A model generated the notes under the pieces. That model ran no database searches. It was not told where the DNA came from and saw only the letters and a list, made by a program, of their open reading frames with translations. Made by a program: the position numbers and the translations under genes. A stretch of DNA of 41,853 nt, taken from the NCBI GenBank assembly GCA_017962445.1, contig JAGCVI010000035.1:1-41853 (forward strand), given 5' to 3'. Below are positions 31,378 to 39,744 of the stretch, in pieces (positions within the stretch are counted from its first letter, which is position 1; each line of letters opens with the position of its first letter). The DNA is from Bacteroidales bacterium (GTDB lineage Bacteria > Bacteroidota > Bacteroidia > Bacteroidales > P3).

Positions 31378-32255
31378 AGAGCGTTGTAGAGCGTTGTGAG
31401 TTTGTTGTATAGGGTCTTGGACACTTTGCTTAGAGGCAGTCGGACGCTGTTGGTGATGAATCCTTCAATTTCAAGCAATGCCTTGATACCGCCTGGGTTG
31501 CCTTCCTCAAAAATGGCGTTCATGAGTGGCAGCATGCGGTTGTGGAGAGGCAGAGCTTTCTTAATGTCGCCTTTGAGGGCGAAATGCACCATGTCCGACA
31601 TCTCCTTGGGCAGAGCGTTGGCCATAACTGAAATTACTCCGTTTGCACCAATCGCCATCATAGGCAGTGTCAATGAGTCGTCGCCAGATATGACGTTGAA
31701 GTTGGCGGGCTTGCAGCGCAGTATTTCCATCACCTGTGACATATTTCCTGAAGCCTCTTTGATGGCCACGATGTTTGGACATTCCTCAGCCAGCTGCAGG
31801 GTGGTCTCGGCGGTCATGTTGCACGATGTACGTCCCGGCACGTTGTAAAGCACCACGGGTACAGGCGATACGTCTGCTATGTTTTTGAAATGCTGTATCA
31901 GACCTCGTTGCTGGGGCTTGTTATAAAACGGTGTTACCGAAAGTATGCCGCTTATGCCGTCGAAGTTGGTCTGGCCTATGGCATCGGTGACAGCGCGGGT
32001 GTTGTTGCCGCCCATGCCGAGCATAATAGGTACCCGTGAATCGACGGTCTCAACTATGAATTGACACAATGCGGCACGTTCGCTCTCGCTCAATGTTGCT
32101 GCCTCGCTGGTGGTGCCTAATGCCACAATGTAGTCGACACCCGATGTGATGATGTGGTTTATCATCTTCTCAAGACTACTGAAGTCTATTGTTTCTTGTT
32201 TACGGAATGGTGTTATCAGGGCAACACCGGTTCCTGTGAATAATGCTTTTGCCAT
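31374..32255 (-). CDS. dapA: 4-hydroxy-tetrahydrodipicolinate synthase
   Basis: The 293-residue enzyme condenses pyruvate with aspartate semialdehyde in the lysine and diaminopimelate pathway. The Schiff-base lysine is Lys166 (VAIKEASG), with Tyr137 (VVLYNVPGRT) and the TTSEAATL loop (48-55) also in place. Length is typical. It lies 14 nt after the DUF6913-like gene and overlaps the thioesterase gene by 4 nt. Confidence 0.97.
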   Translation of the reverse strand: MAKALFTGTGVALITPFRKQETIDFSSLEKMINHIITSGVDYIVALGTTSEAATLSESERAALCQFIVETVDSRVPIMLGMGGNNTRAVTDAIGQTNFDGISGILSVTPFYNKPQQRGLIQHFKNIADVSPVPVVLYNVPGRTSCNMTAETTLQLAEECPNIVAIKEASGNMSQVMEILRCKPANFNVISGDDSLTLPMMAIGANGVISVMANALPKEMSDMVHFALKGDIKKALPLHNRMLPLMNAIFEEGNPGGIKALLEIEGFITNSVRLPLSKVSKTLYNKLTTLYNAL

Positions 32256-32269
32256 ATTGTATTTTTTGA

Positions 32270-32827
32270 TTATTTCTGAATCATTGTCAGATATTTGACA
32301 ATCTGTTCGATATAGTTTTTGAAGTCCATGGCATCGTTGCCTTGGATGGCCATGTCATACATTTCCATGATACCTTCGTCGCGGTCCGATTCGGTGTTTG
32401 TATATCCAACCTTAAGGTTGGCATCGGTCATGGCTGTGATGTATTTGCCAAAGAAATCAGGCTGTTCGGTGGTGTCGATAATCAGGTCAAAGTGTTTTTT
32501 GACAAATCCGTCTACTACGCCGTCTTTCGGCAGACCGAAGAAATTAAGGTCTTCTTTCTCATGGCATATGATTGTTCGGGTATGCGAGAAGATATAGTTT
32601 ATCTCGTAGTTGGCTTCTTGAAAACCAATCAGATGTACTTCTTTGCCTCTGCTTTCCTGTGCAGATATGAAGCGGTGGATGAGGTTCCATCGTTCTACAT
32701 CACCGACGGTGAATATTAAGCCGATGGTTTTTATTTGCTCCCAGTTGTCTATACGTTTGTCGCGTTGACGGTTTAGGAGACTGTTGAGTTGGCGTTGTTG
32801 GTACCTTCTTTTGATAATATCGAACAT
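32270..32827 (-). CDS. DUF6913-like cytoplasmic protein
   Basis: The 185-residue protein has no signal peptide. It begins with a basic helix (MFDIIKRRYQQRQLNSLLNRQ) and continues as a compact alpha/beta domain (IKTIGLIFTVGD, KEVHLIGFQEANYE, FDLIIDTTEQPDFFGKYI). I associate it with DUF6913, found next to dapA in other Bacteroidales, with no known function. The operon neighbours (rnhB 14 nt upstream, dapA 14 nt downstream) suggest a housekeeping role. Confidence 0.82.
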   Translation of the reverse strand: MFDIIKRRYQQRQLNSLLNRQRDKRIDNWEQIKTIGLIFTVGDVERWNLIHRFISAQESRGKEVHLIGFQEANYEINYIFSHTRTIICHEKEDLNFFGLPKDGVVDGFVKKHFDLIIDTTEQPDFFGKYITAMTDANLKVGYTNTESDRDEGIMEMYDMAIQGNDAMDFKNYIEQIVKYLTMIQK

Positions 32828-32841
32828 TGCTATATGATGAT

Positions 32842-33438
32842 TTAAAATTCTAATTCTGTTTGTCTGTCAAGTTTGTAGCTTTTGCGGTGTAGCTCGGTGA
32901 TACCATATTTCTCAATTGCCGCGTAATGCTTTGGGGTAGGGTAGCCCTTATTGCTGTCCCACCCATATTCTGGATGCAACAGATGCTGCTTTTTCATGAA
33001 TTCGTCACGGTGTGTCTTTGCCAGTATTGACGCAGCGGCTATGGATTGGTATTTAGCGTCGCCTTTAACTATGCATACAAACGGTATGTCGCTTTCATTG
33101 TAAAACCGGTTGCCGTCAATGAGCAGCAGCTCCGGTTTTAATGAAAGTTGGGCTACAGCCATATTCATGGCATGAAATGATGCGCGGAGTATGTTCATAT
33201 GGTCAATTTCAACGTTGTTGACCGATGCTACCGCCCACGCCACAGCGTCGCGTTCTATCTCGGCTCGCAGATTGTCGCGTTGTCTCTCATTGAGTTGCTT
33301 GGAGTCGTTGAGCATGACATTGCTGTAGTCGGCAGGCAGTATTACTGCAGCGGCATATACGGGTCCCGCCAGGCATCCGCGTCCGGCCTCGTCGCAGCCA
33401 GCTTCAATCTTATTGTCGCTATATCGTATTTCAAGCAT
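32842..33438 (-). CDS. rnhB: Ribonuclease HII
   Basis: The ATG at 33438 (MLEIRYSDNK) is chosen over an upstream one at 33477 because it follows the preceding stop by 1 nt. The 198-residue enzyme removes ribonucleotides from DNA and RNA-DNA hybrids. It shows CDEAGRGCLAGPV (catalytic Asp-Glu at 16-17), LLIDGN and KGDAKYQSIAAASILAK, all standard for type II RNase H. It sits inside the long minus-strand run. Confidence 0.97.
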   Translation of the reverse strand: MLEIRYSDNKIEAGCDEAGRGCLAGPVYAAAVILPADYSNVMLNDSKQLNERQRDNLRAEIERDAVAWAVASVNNVEIDHMNILRASFHAMNMAVAQLSLKPELLLIDGNRFYNESDIPFVCIVKGDAKYQSIAAASILAKTHRDEFMKKQHLLHPEYGWDSNKGYPTPKHYAAIEKYGITELHRKSYKLDRQTELEF

Positions 33439-33439
33439 T

Positions 33440-34417
33440 TCAGCCAATCCAAACGTTAATAATTGAACATAAAACAAGTATCCAAAGCACTACCTCTCCA
33501 ATCCATTTCCTTTTGCGGTCGGCAAGGAAAAACGACGATGCCACAAAAGCAAAGACAATAGCCGACGCCTGAGTGTCGACAGGGAAAAGCTTCATATAGA
33601 ACAATATGGCTATGCAGGCCAATATTGGTAAAGTTAGTATGCCTGTGTTGATGCGTTGGTTCATGACTTTATCTCCGCTGGAAGCCAAAACCTTCAAAGT
33701 CATTATTGTAAGCATCGCTATGTAGAGAATGTTGAAAATTGTTGTCCACGTTGGGCATTGCTGCCATACGACATGAACACTGGCTATGTCGTGGCCGATA
33801 AGGTATAGATAGTATTGCAGTTTGTCGCTCAGGAATGCATAGGTTAAAAGAATAATGGATGGAGCGATAAAACCGGTGATACTCACTGCAATGTGACGCC
33901 ATCTATATAGTTTGTATAAAACAAATACAAAGATGAAGGGTATAATGTACACTATTGCAGGCAGGTAGAATAACGAGGCAAGGCCTATGAGAAAAGAGGC
34001 GTTGAAGTTACGCTCCACATCAAGTGTCATATTGCTGTGCGAGAACAGTTGCTTGATTGTTGCAAGAATGCAAAGGTTAACAAATAATACTGGAGTGATT
34101 GTCAGCTGTGTGTAACCCCAACTCATCGCTATAAGATAGAGGAATGTGGGAATGAGGTTGTTTGCTCCAATAAGTTTGTTGTTGTATAGCATTAAGTTGA
34201 GCCACACGCCTTCGACAATAATCATGATTAGTGCCAAAGCACTGGCTAATCGAGGCGTCTCGGAAAGCCATCCATAGACTACCTCGTACAGCGGTGCAAA
34301 CATCTCGCTCAACTGCGGTTCAACAGGATGAATGAATGCCCTAACCCACAGTAGCAATGCTGTGAGAATGATGACAATCACTTGTCCGAATGTGCTGAAC
34401 TTGAAGAGTCTGATCAA
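33440..34417 (-). CDS. Polytopic membrane protein, DUF6427-like
   Basis: The 325-residue protein has about nine hydrophobic helices, starting MIRLFKFSTFGQVIVIILTA and ending in ILVLCSIINVWIG. No transporter or enzyme motif is visible. The layout fits what I know as DUF6427, a Bacteroidota-only family. It follows the S8 protease gene by 16 nt and precedes rnhB by 1 nt. Function unknown. Confidence 0.78.
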   Translation of the reverse strand: MIRLFKFSTFGQVIVIILTALLLWVRAFIHPVEPQLSEMFAPLYEVVYGWLSETPRLASALALIMIIVEGVWLNLMLYNNKLIGANNLIPTFLYLIAMSWGYTQLTITPVLFVNLCILATIKQLFSHSNMTLDVERNFNASFLIGLASLFYLPAIVYIIPFIFVFVLYKLYRWRHIAVSITGFIAPSIILLTYAFLSDKLQYYLYLIGHDIASVHVVWQQCPTWTTIFNILYIAMLTIMTLKVLASSGDKVMNQRINTGILTLPILACIAILFYMKLFPVDTQASAIVFAFVASSFFLADRKRKWIGEVVLWILVLCSIINVWIG

Positions 34418-34433
34418 GATTTTAATGGGCTTG

Positions 34434-36611
34434 TTAATTCTTCACTAATTTAGCGGTGCGTATTCCTCTTGTGTCGGCAACGCGGACGATATACACTCCG
34501 TTGGGAAGGTGGCTTATGTCGATGGTGGCTTCGTTGGTAACATTGCGTTGCATCACGTTGCGGCCGTCAACGGTGTAAACAGTCATGGTCTCGGGCTTGT
34601 TGCTGCATGTGCGAACGATTATTTTGTCTGTGCTCGGGTTGGGGAACACTACTAGCTCAGGCATACTTTCTACAGCTTCGTTGATGTCGAGTAGGTCGAA
34701 GGCCGCTCCCACTGCACGCAATGCGTCAACCTTGCCCCATCCCCAACGGATGCTTATACTGTCGTTGGCATGCAGCTGACCCGTCTTGGAATCGTTGCGG
34801 GCTGTTGAAGTAAGAATATGGTGAATCTGTTCGAAGGTTAGGTGGGGGTTGGCCTGTAGCATAAGGGCCACGATGCCTGTCACGGCTGGCGACGACATGG
34901 AAGTGCCGCTCATGGAGCTCCATTTGTAGCCTCTGCCGTTGTATACTGTGCTGTATACAGCCTCATATTCGTTGCCGTTGTCGGCCCATGATGATATAGA
35001 CGAGACCACTGCCGAGCCAGGAGCAGAGATGTCAGGCTTGGCTCTTCCGTCGAGGGTGGGACCGTAACTTGAAAAATAGGTCAGCTCTCCGAGAATAACA
35101 CTCGAGCTGTCGCTTGAGTAGCGGTCGGCGGCATGTGCGGCAACCGTCATAGTGCCGTTTGCGCAGCCGGGTTCACCAATGCCGTAGTATTTGTCTCCGT
35201 TCTGGCAGCCGAAAACACCGGCGTTCTCAAAGTCGCATCCTGTATTACCTGCATGATTGAGGACATTACCGACATTCCAGATATTTACTGTGGCTCCGTC
35301 GCTTCCGGAACAAATCATCATGATTTTGTATCCGCCAAGTCTTGACACGTTCAGCAAAGCGTGTGGACGGCCGTCGAGCGGATTGGCCGACTCAGTCATG
35401 ATGTCGTACCATACGGTGTCGTTGCCTGCCAATATGTAGGATTCGAGATATCCGACATTGTCGGATGTGGCATACATTGGTGAATAGTATCGTACTTCTG
35501 GGTCAGAGTTGCTGACCATTGCAAAGCCTGCGCTGAACTGGTTGTTTGTGCCAGGTTCGCCCCAGTAGATGAGCGCCTGGCCGACGCCGGAACTCAGGTA
35601 TGATGCAATCGAGGTCACTGTGCTGTCTGAAGTAAAAGTGCATTTCAGGTGATAGTTTGCGTCGCCGTTGTTGCCGCCGCTGGTAACGAAAACAATGCCT
35701 GAATCGGCATATGCGTCAATGCCTTGGCTAAGCAGTGATGTGCCATCGAGGGTGCTGAAGGTGTACATGCCCCAACTGCTGTTGATTACCAGACGCTTGT
35801 GTTCTTCATCGGCTACACTCTTCATCCATGCTACCTGGTCGAGCCACGATGCCTCGTCGAGATACCACGAGCCTAGCAGGAACATGGCTTCGGGAGCTTG
35901 GCCAATGGCATTACCGTTGATACCATTGCCACCGCAGATACCAGCCACATGCGTGCCGTGAGTGCCGTAGCCATACAGACCCGATGTGTCGCCTTTGGCA
36001 GCTTTCAGTTCGTCGTATCCTGTATATTCTGTACCGTAGTCAAAACCCTGAGGGGCAGGACCTGACAGTTTGAAATGATCCCATGCCTTAAGGATGCGTT
36101 TTTTTGATTTGGTGTTCAGATTGGGGTGTGTGTAGTCGAATCCCCAGTCGGTGATGCCGATTAAAACTCCCTCACCGTTCAATGGCATGGGAATGCCGAG
36201 TCCGGCTTGTACGCTGTCGGTTCGGGTGTCAAAACGGGTCTTGTTCATGTCGGGGGCAACGCGGTGTGCGACGCTGAAGACATTGATGCCCTGCCACTGC
36301 TCAAGCAATTGCAGCTTGGCCAACGGCACGCGCATCGAAACTATATCAGCCACGCGCGATGTGACTTTTATGCCTTCTTTCTCAATCTTTTCAGCGCTGA
36401 AACTGTTGTCGACCTTTGCAATCACGCCTATGCATGCAACGCCTTTATCGTAGCGTATGGGATATTTGTTCAGCAATGTCTCCGACATCCCGTTGACGCT
36501 CTTGGTTTTCGCGAAATTATCAATCAATGCACGTGTCTCTATTGTGCTTGGGTTTTGTGCCATAGCTGTTAAGGCACTGGTAATAAATAGAAAAAGTGTA
36601 ATCTTTCTCAT
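34434..36611 (-). CDS. Secreted S8 (subtilisin-like) protease with T9SS sorting domain
   Basis: The 725-residue precursor has a signal peptide (about 1-19). An N-terminal prodomain-like region follows (about 20-120), then a subtilisin domain with catalytic Asp155 (GITDWGFDYTHPN), His218 (YGTHGTHVAGI) and Ser near residue 571 (SGTSMSSPAVTG). The final 80 residues form a T9SS type A sorting domain (VVFPNPSTDKIIV, then LPNGVYIVRVAD). The enzyme would be exported across both membranes and attached to or released from the surface. It is the first gene of the eleven-gene run, preceded by a TATTTTTG box at 36637-36644. Confidence 0.95.
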   Translation of the reverse strand: MRKITLFLFITSALTAMAQNPSTIETRALIDNFAKTKSVNGMSETLLNKYPIRYDKGVACIGVIAKVDNSFSAEKIEKEGIKVTSRVADIVSMRVPLAKLQLLEQWQGINVFSVAHRVAPDMNKTRFDTRTDSVQAGLGIPMPLNGEGVLIGITDWGFDYTHPNLNTKSKKRILKAWDHFKLSGPAPQGFDYGTEYTGYDELKAAKGDTSGLYGYGTHGTHVAGICGGNGINGNAIGQAPEAMFLLGSWYLDEASWLDQVAWMKSVADEEHKRLVINSSWGMYTFSTLDGTSLLSQGIDAYADSGIVFVTSGGNNGDANYHLKCTFTSDSTVTSIASYLSSGVGQALIYWGEPGTNNQFSAGFAMVSNSDPEVRYYSPMYATSDNVGYLESYILAGNDTVWYDIMTESANPLDGRPHALLNVSRLGGYKIMMICSGSDGATVNIWNVGNVLNHAGNTGCDFENAGVFGCQNGDKYYGIGEPGCANGTMTVAAHAADRYSSDSSSVILGELTYFSSYGPTLDGRAKPDISAPGSAVVSSISSWADNGNEYEAVYSTVYNGRGYKWSSMSGTSMSSPAVTGIVALMLQANPHLTFEQIHHILTSTARNDSKTGQLHANDSISIRWGWGKVDALRAVGAAFDLLDINEAVESMPELVVFPNPSTDKIIVRTCSNKPETMTVYTVDGRNVMQRNVTNEATIDISHLPNGVYIVRVADTRGIRTAKLVKN

Positions 36612-36636
36612 CTTTCTGTCTTTTTCGTTTAAAATG

Positions 36637-36644
36637 CAAAAATA
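36637..36644 (-). promoter_or_regulatory. -7 promoter box at the head of the eleven-gene run
   Basis: CAAAAATA on plus reads TATTTTTG on minus, matching TAnnTTTG, 26 nt upstream of the protease ATG. Confidence 0.7.
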
Positions 36645-36748
36645 AATAAAAAATCTTTATTATATAGTTTCAAACTCAAAAAAAATATCGTTGTATCCAT
36701 AAGTCATGGACACGAACGATATGAAACAAAAAAGAAGAGAGGTGGGGC

Positions 36749-37732
36749 TTAGAATCCTAACGGCAGTTCCATCCAGCGGTACCAATGGCCTTCGCTGTAT
36801 GAATACATCCATGTCGGCGGGTCCCAGATACCTGGTGATTTGGGACCTAAATATTCAAATTTCTTTGTCTTTCTTGTTGGTTGGAAATAATGATTGTCTG
36901 TGTCTTGTCCATCAAGAAAGAAATAACATCCGCGGTACTTCACGTATCCGTAAGCTTCGTTTACCTTACCTTGACGGTAGGAGGTTGTAATGTTTATTAA
37001 TATGGATTCGTGATCGAATCGAAATGGCTTTGCATCGCTGTCAAGAGCGATGGGTAAATTAGGATTGCATCTGTGAATATAGCCCCAATAAGAATCTTGG
37101 AATTCTTTGCTAGAAGTGTCTAGTGCCGGAATTATGATCAGGTTCAGGACGCATGTGGTTCCGCGTTTCATCCGTTTGCCTAATTTTAACGGGTCTGAAT
37201 CGTCGACATACTCATAGCTGTTTTCTTTTCGCTCTACAACACGGTCGAGCAGGCGATACAGCGATGAGTCGTTAATCTTGTATTTATTAAGTTTAATTGT
37301 CTTTTTATCATATTTTTGCCTGCTATTACTTGAAGTGACGCTTTCGCCTATTTCTATAATTGGAATATCTTTGATATGCAAATCTCCATTGGAATCGACA
37401 TCAAGATTGATTACGGTAAAGCCGTCTTTATGTGTGATTTTTATTTCAGTCGTAGACGGTTTCGAAGTGTTAGTGTCTTTGTCGGAAATTGTTAAAAACA
37501 ATGTGTATTTGCCTGGCTCAACATTCTTTATTGTATAACAGCCTAATATGTCAGTTGACACAGGGGTGTTTATTTGTGTGCTGTCTGCCAAATAAATCTT
37601 TGCTCCCGACACAGGCTCTTGTGTCTCGGTCCATGTGACGATGCCTTTAATTATTGTTTGCGAGTGTATTGGAGCGGGCAATGCTATTATCGCAAAAAAC
37701 AATAACAGGATTTGTAGAGTCCTCTTATTCAT
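36749..37732 (-). CDS. Secreted protein with carboxypeptidase-regulatory-like domain
   Basis: The ATG at 37732 is preferred to 37777 because it starts a signal peptide (MNKRTLQILLLFFAIIALP, cleavage near PIHSQ). The 327-residue protein has an N-terminal CarboxypepD_reg-like beta sandwich (about 24-110: IKGIVTWTETQEPVSGAKIYL, GCYTIKNVEPGKYTLFL). This module is common at the head of TonB-linked receptors and surface proteins. The C-terminal 200 residues are unlike anything I know. It is not a receptor because no barrel follows. Function unknown. Confidence 0.75.
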   Translation of the reverse strand: MNKRTLQILLLFFAIIALPAPIHSQTIIKGIVTWTETQEPVSGAKIYLADSTQINTPVSTDILGCYTIKNVEPGKYTLFLTISDKDTNTSKPSTTEIKITHKDGFTVINLDVDSNGDLHIKDIPIIEIGESVTSSNSRQKYDKKTIKLNKYKINDSSLYRLLDRVVERKENSYEYVDDSDPLKLGKRMKRGTTCVLNLIIIPALDTSSKEFQDSYWGYIHRCNPNLPIALDSDAKPFRFDHESILINITTSYRQGKVNEAYGYVKYRGCYFFLDGQDTDNHYFQPTRKTKKFEYLGPKSPGIWDPPTWMYSYSEGHWYRWMELPLGF

Positions 37733-37745
37733 GATTATTTCATTA

Positions 37746-37785
37746 TTTGATAAAACGTACATGCCTATATGTAACATTTATCAAA
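37746..37785. other. Hairpin upstream of the 36749-37732 gene
   Basis: Arms 37746-37762 and 37769-37785 pair at 14 of 17 positions (TTTGATAAA and TACAT segments separated by a 3-nt mismatch). It lies 13 nt before the ATG and could be a leader hairpin or terminator of the preceding gene. Confidence 0.4.
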
Positions 37786-37858
37786 CAAAATTTACAGCAA
37801 CAGCAAGATTTTTTATGCACGCAGGATATTTTGTCGTGCAAAGCGTTTGTTTTGTTTC

Positions 37859-38299
37859 TTACAAAAATGCTCTGAAAACACCTTTGTTATTGAATTCCAG
37901 CTTTGTGCCGTCGGACAACTCGACTTGGTAGGATTTCGGGTATTTGAGAGCACAAACTATTATCTGGCCTTCGTAATACATTTCGATGTGGGACAGCAGT
38001 GCCTTAGGGAGGAGCTTGCTCGGTACGCCGTTGTAACTCTTTACTTCAATCCATGAACCATTGGAATTGAATTTGATAGTGGATCCGTCTTCAACAGATG
38101 CTTTATATTCTACGCGGCGACCTTCTTTGTTGCGCCATGCGTCAACAATGGGCGCTCCATCCCAAGCGTTGCGGATGGTCGTGCGAGCTTGTCCTGGCAG
38201 TTTGTTGCTGTTGATCTGTGTTATCTGAGCCGATGCGCCTTGAATGGCGATGATTGATAGTATTGCCGCAAATAAAACTGTCTTGAATGCCTTTTTCAT
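37859..38299 (-). CDS. Periplasmic PepSY-like protein
   Basis: The 146-residue protein has a signal peptide (about 1-24, MKKAFKTVLFAAILSIIAIQ). Two short repeats follow with the PepSY-like pattern (VEYKASVEDGSTIKFNSNGSW and YQVELSDGTKLEFNNKGVF). Proteins of this type (formerly DUF2874) are small periplasmic binding or inhibitory proteins in Bacteroidota. It lies 30 nt after pyrC. Confidence 0.83.
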   Translation of the reverse strand: MKKAFKTVLFAAILSIIAIQGASAQITQINSNKLPGQARTTIRNAWDGAPIVDAWRNKEGRRVEYKASVEDGSTIKFNSNGSWIEVKSYNGVPSKLLPKALLSHIEMYYEGQIIVCALKYPKSYQVELSDGTKLEFNNKGVFRAFL

Positions 38300-38329
38300 A
38301 TCTGTTATGTTGTTTTAGAGGTTATTATC

Positions 38330-39709
38330 TTATTTAAACTGCAGTCTTTCAGCGTGGGCTGTTGTGCTTGTTCCTTCGCTGTAGGAATAGGCTGGTTCAC
38401 CGTTGACGAAAGTCATCTCTACGCGGCTGTGGAAAGTCTGACCTTCCAGTGGCGACCATCCGCATTTGTATAGCAGTCTTTCTTTGTTCACGGTGTTCTC
38501 CACGTCGGGTCTGACAAGTGTCAGGTCGGCTTTGTAGCCCTCGCGAATAAAACCACGTTTCTCGATGCCGAATAGGGTCGCTGGGTTGTGGCACATCAGG
38601 CGTACAATCAGTGGCAGCCATGTGTCGCGGAACTCTTTCCTTTCTGTTTCGTTGTAGTTGTTGTTGAACAACGGTTCGAGCATCATGACGAGGGAATGCT
38701 GAATAGATGGTATGCCACCCGGTGCATCGAAATACCGTTTTTGTTTGCTCTCCAGGGTGTGTGGTGCATGGTCGGTGGCTATGGTGTCGATAAGGCCGTC
38801 GTAAAGGGCGGCCCAAAGGGCAAGCCGGTCTTCGTTACGCTTGATAGCGGGGTTGCATTTTATCAGGTTGCCCAATTCTGCATAGTCGCGGTCGTCGAAC
38901 CATAGGTGGTTCGGTGTCACTTCGGCGGTGACGTGTTTGTTTTCCAAAGGCATATTGCTCAGTAGGTTGAGTTCTGTTGCTGTGCTAATATGTGCAATAT
39001 GAAGTCGGGTATTGTATCTGCGGGCACGCTCAATGGCCTTGTAGGTGCTCACATAGCAGGCTTCGGTAGTACGTATCTGGGGATGCAATGCCGCCGTTTC
39101 GCGTTCGGTGCCGGCGCATTCCATCTTGAAATTCCGCATGTTGGCCTGTATGATGTCTTCTTCCTCGCAGTGCGCCACGATAAGCTTCTTGCTCTGCGAG
39201 AACAGTTTGTCGAGAGCCTGAGGGTTGTTGACCAGCATATCGCCGGTGCTACTGCCTAGGAAGAGCTTGATGGCTGCGTATTTTGTCGGGTCTGCCTTTA
39301 GAATCTCGTCAATATTGCTATTGGTGGCTCCTAGCATAAAACCGTAGTTTGCCATGCTTTTTTCTGCTGCCAGCTGCACTTTCTCTTCGAGCAGCTCCAT
39401 CGATGTTGTCTGCGGCTTGGTGTTGGGCATGTCGACATACGAGGTGACCCCACCTGCCACAGCTGCACGGCTTTCGGTTGCGATGTCAGCCTTTTCGGTC
39501 AACCCGGGTTCCCTGAAATGAACATGTGTGTCGATGATACCAGGAATAAGTATCATCCCGGTTGCATCAATTTTCTTGTGAATTGTGAGTTGTGAATTGT
39601 GGATTGTGTCGTTTTCGGGAAGTAAAATACATCCATCAACGACATAAATGTCGCCTTTGCGGATTGTCCCTTCGTTGACAATGGTTGCGTTATGAATGAG
39701 ATAATTCAT
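38330..39709 (-). CDS. pyrC: Dihydroorotase
   Basis: The 459-residue zinc enzyme closes carbamoyl aspartate to dihydroorotate in pyrimidine synthesis. Metal-binding HVHFREPG near residue 62, FLGSSTGD, and IATDHAPHT near 317 are present. The N-terminal beta region contains an unusual insert, DTIHNSQLTIHKK (about residues 35-47), encoded by a tandem array of 7-bp units. In related enzymes this loop runs directly from the 'VVDG.I' strand to IDATGMILIPG. The gene lies 33 nt after the WG-repeat gene. Confidence 0.95.
   Translation of the reverse strand: MNYLIHNATIVNEGTIRKGDIYVVDGCILLPENDTIHNSQLTIHKKIDATGMILIPGIIDTHVHFREPGLTEKADIATESRAAVAGGVTSYVDMPNTKPQTTSMELLEEKVQLAAEKSMANYGFMLGATNSNIDEILKADPTKYAAIKLFLGSSTGDMLVNNPQALDKLFSQSKKLIVAHCEEEDIIQANMRNFKMECAGTERETAALHPQIRTTEACYVSTYKAIERARRYNTRLHIAHISTATELNLLSNMPLENKHVTAEVTPNHLWFDDRDYAELGNLIKCNPAIKRNEDRLALWAALYDGLIDTIATDHAPHTLESKQKRYFDAPGGIPSIQHSLVMMLEPLFNNNYNETERKEFRDTWLPLIVRLMCHNPATLFGIEKRGFIREGYKADLTLVRPDVENTVNKERLLYKCGWSPLEGQTFHSRVEMTFVNGEPAYSYSEGTSTTAHAERLQFK
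39576..39610. repeat. Five imperfect 7-bp tandem repeats (TTGTGAA) inside pyrC
   Basis: Plus-strand units are TTGTGAA, TTGTGAG, TTGTGAA, TTGTGGA and TTGTGTC. They encode the IHNSQLTIH-type insert. Gain or loss of one unit would shift the pyrC frame. Confidence 0.85.
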
Positions 39710-39716
39710 TGTGTCA

Positions 39717-39744
39717 ATTCACAAATCACCATTCGCGAATCACT
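39717..39744. repeat. Four imperfect 7-bp repeats of the same family in opposite orientation
   Basis: ATTCACA, AATCACC, ATTCGCG and AATCACT are reverse-complement relatives of the array inside pyrC. They lie between the WG gene stop and the pyrC start. Confidence 0.65.
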
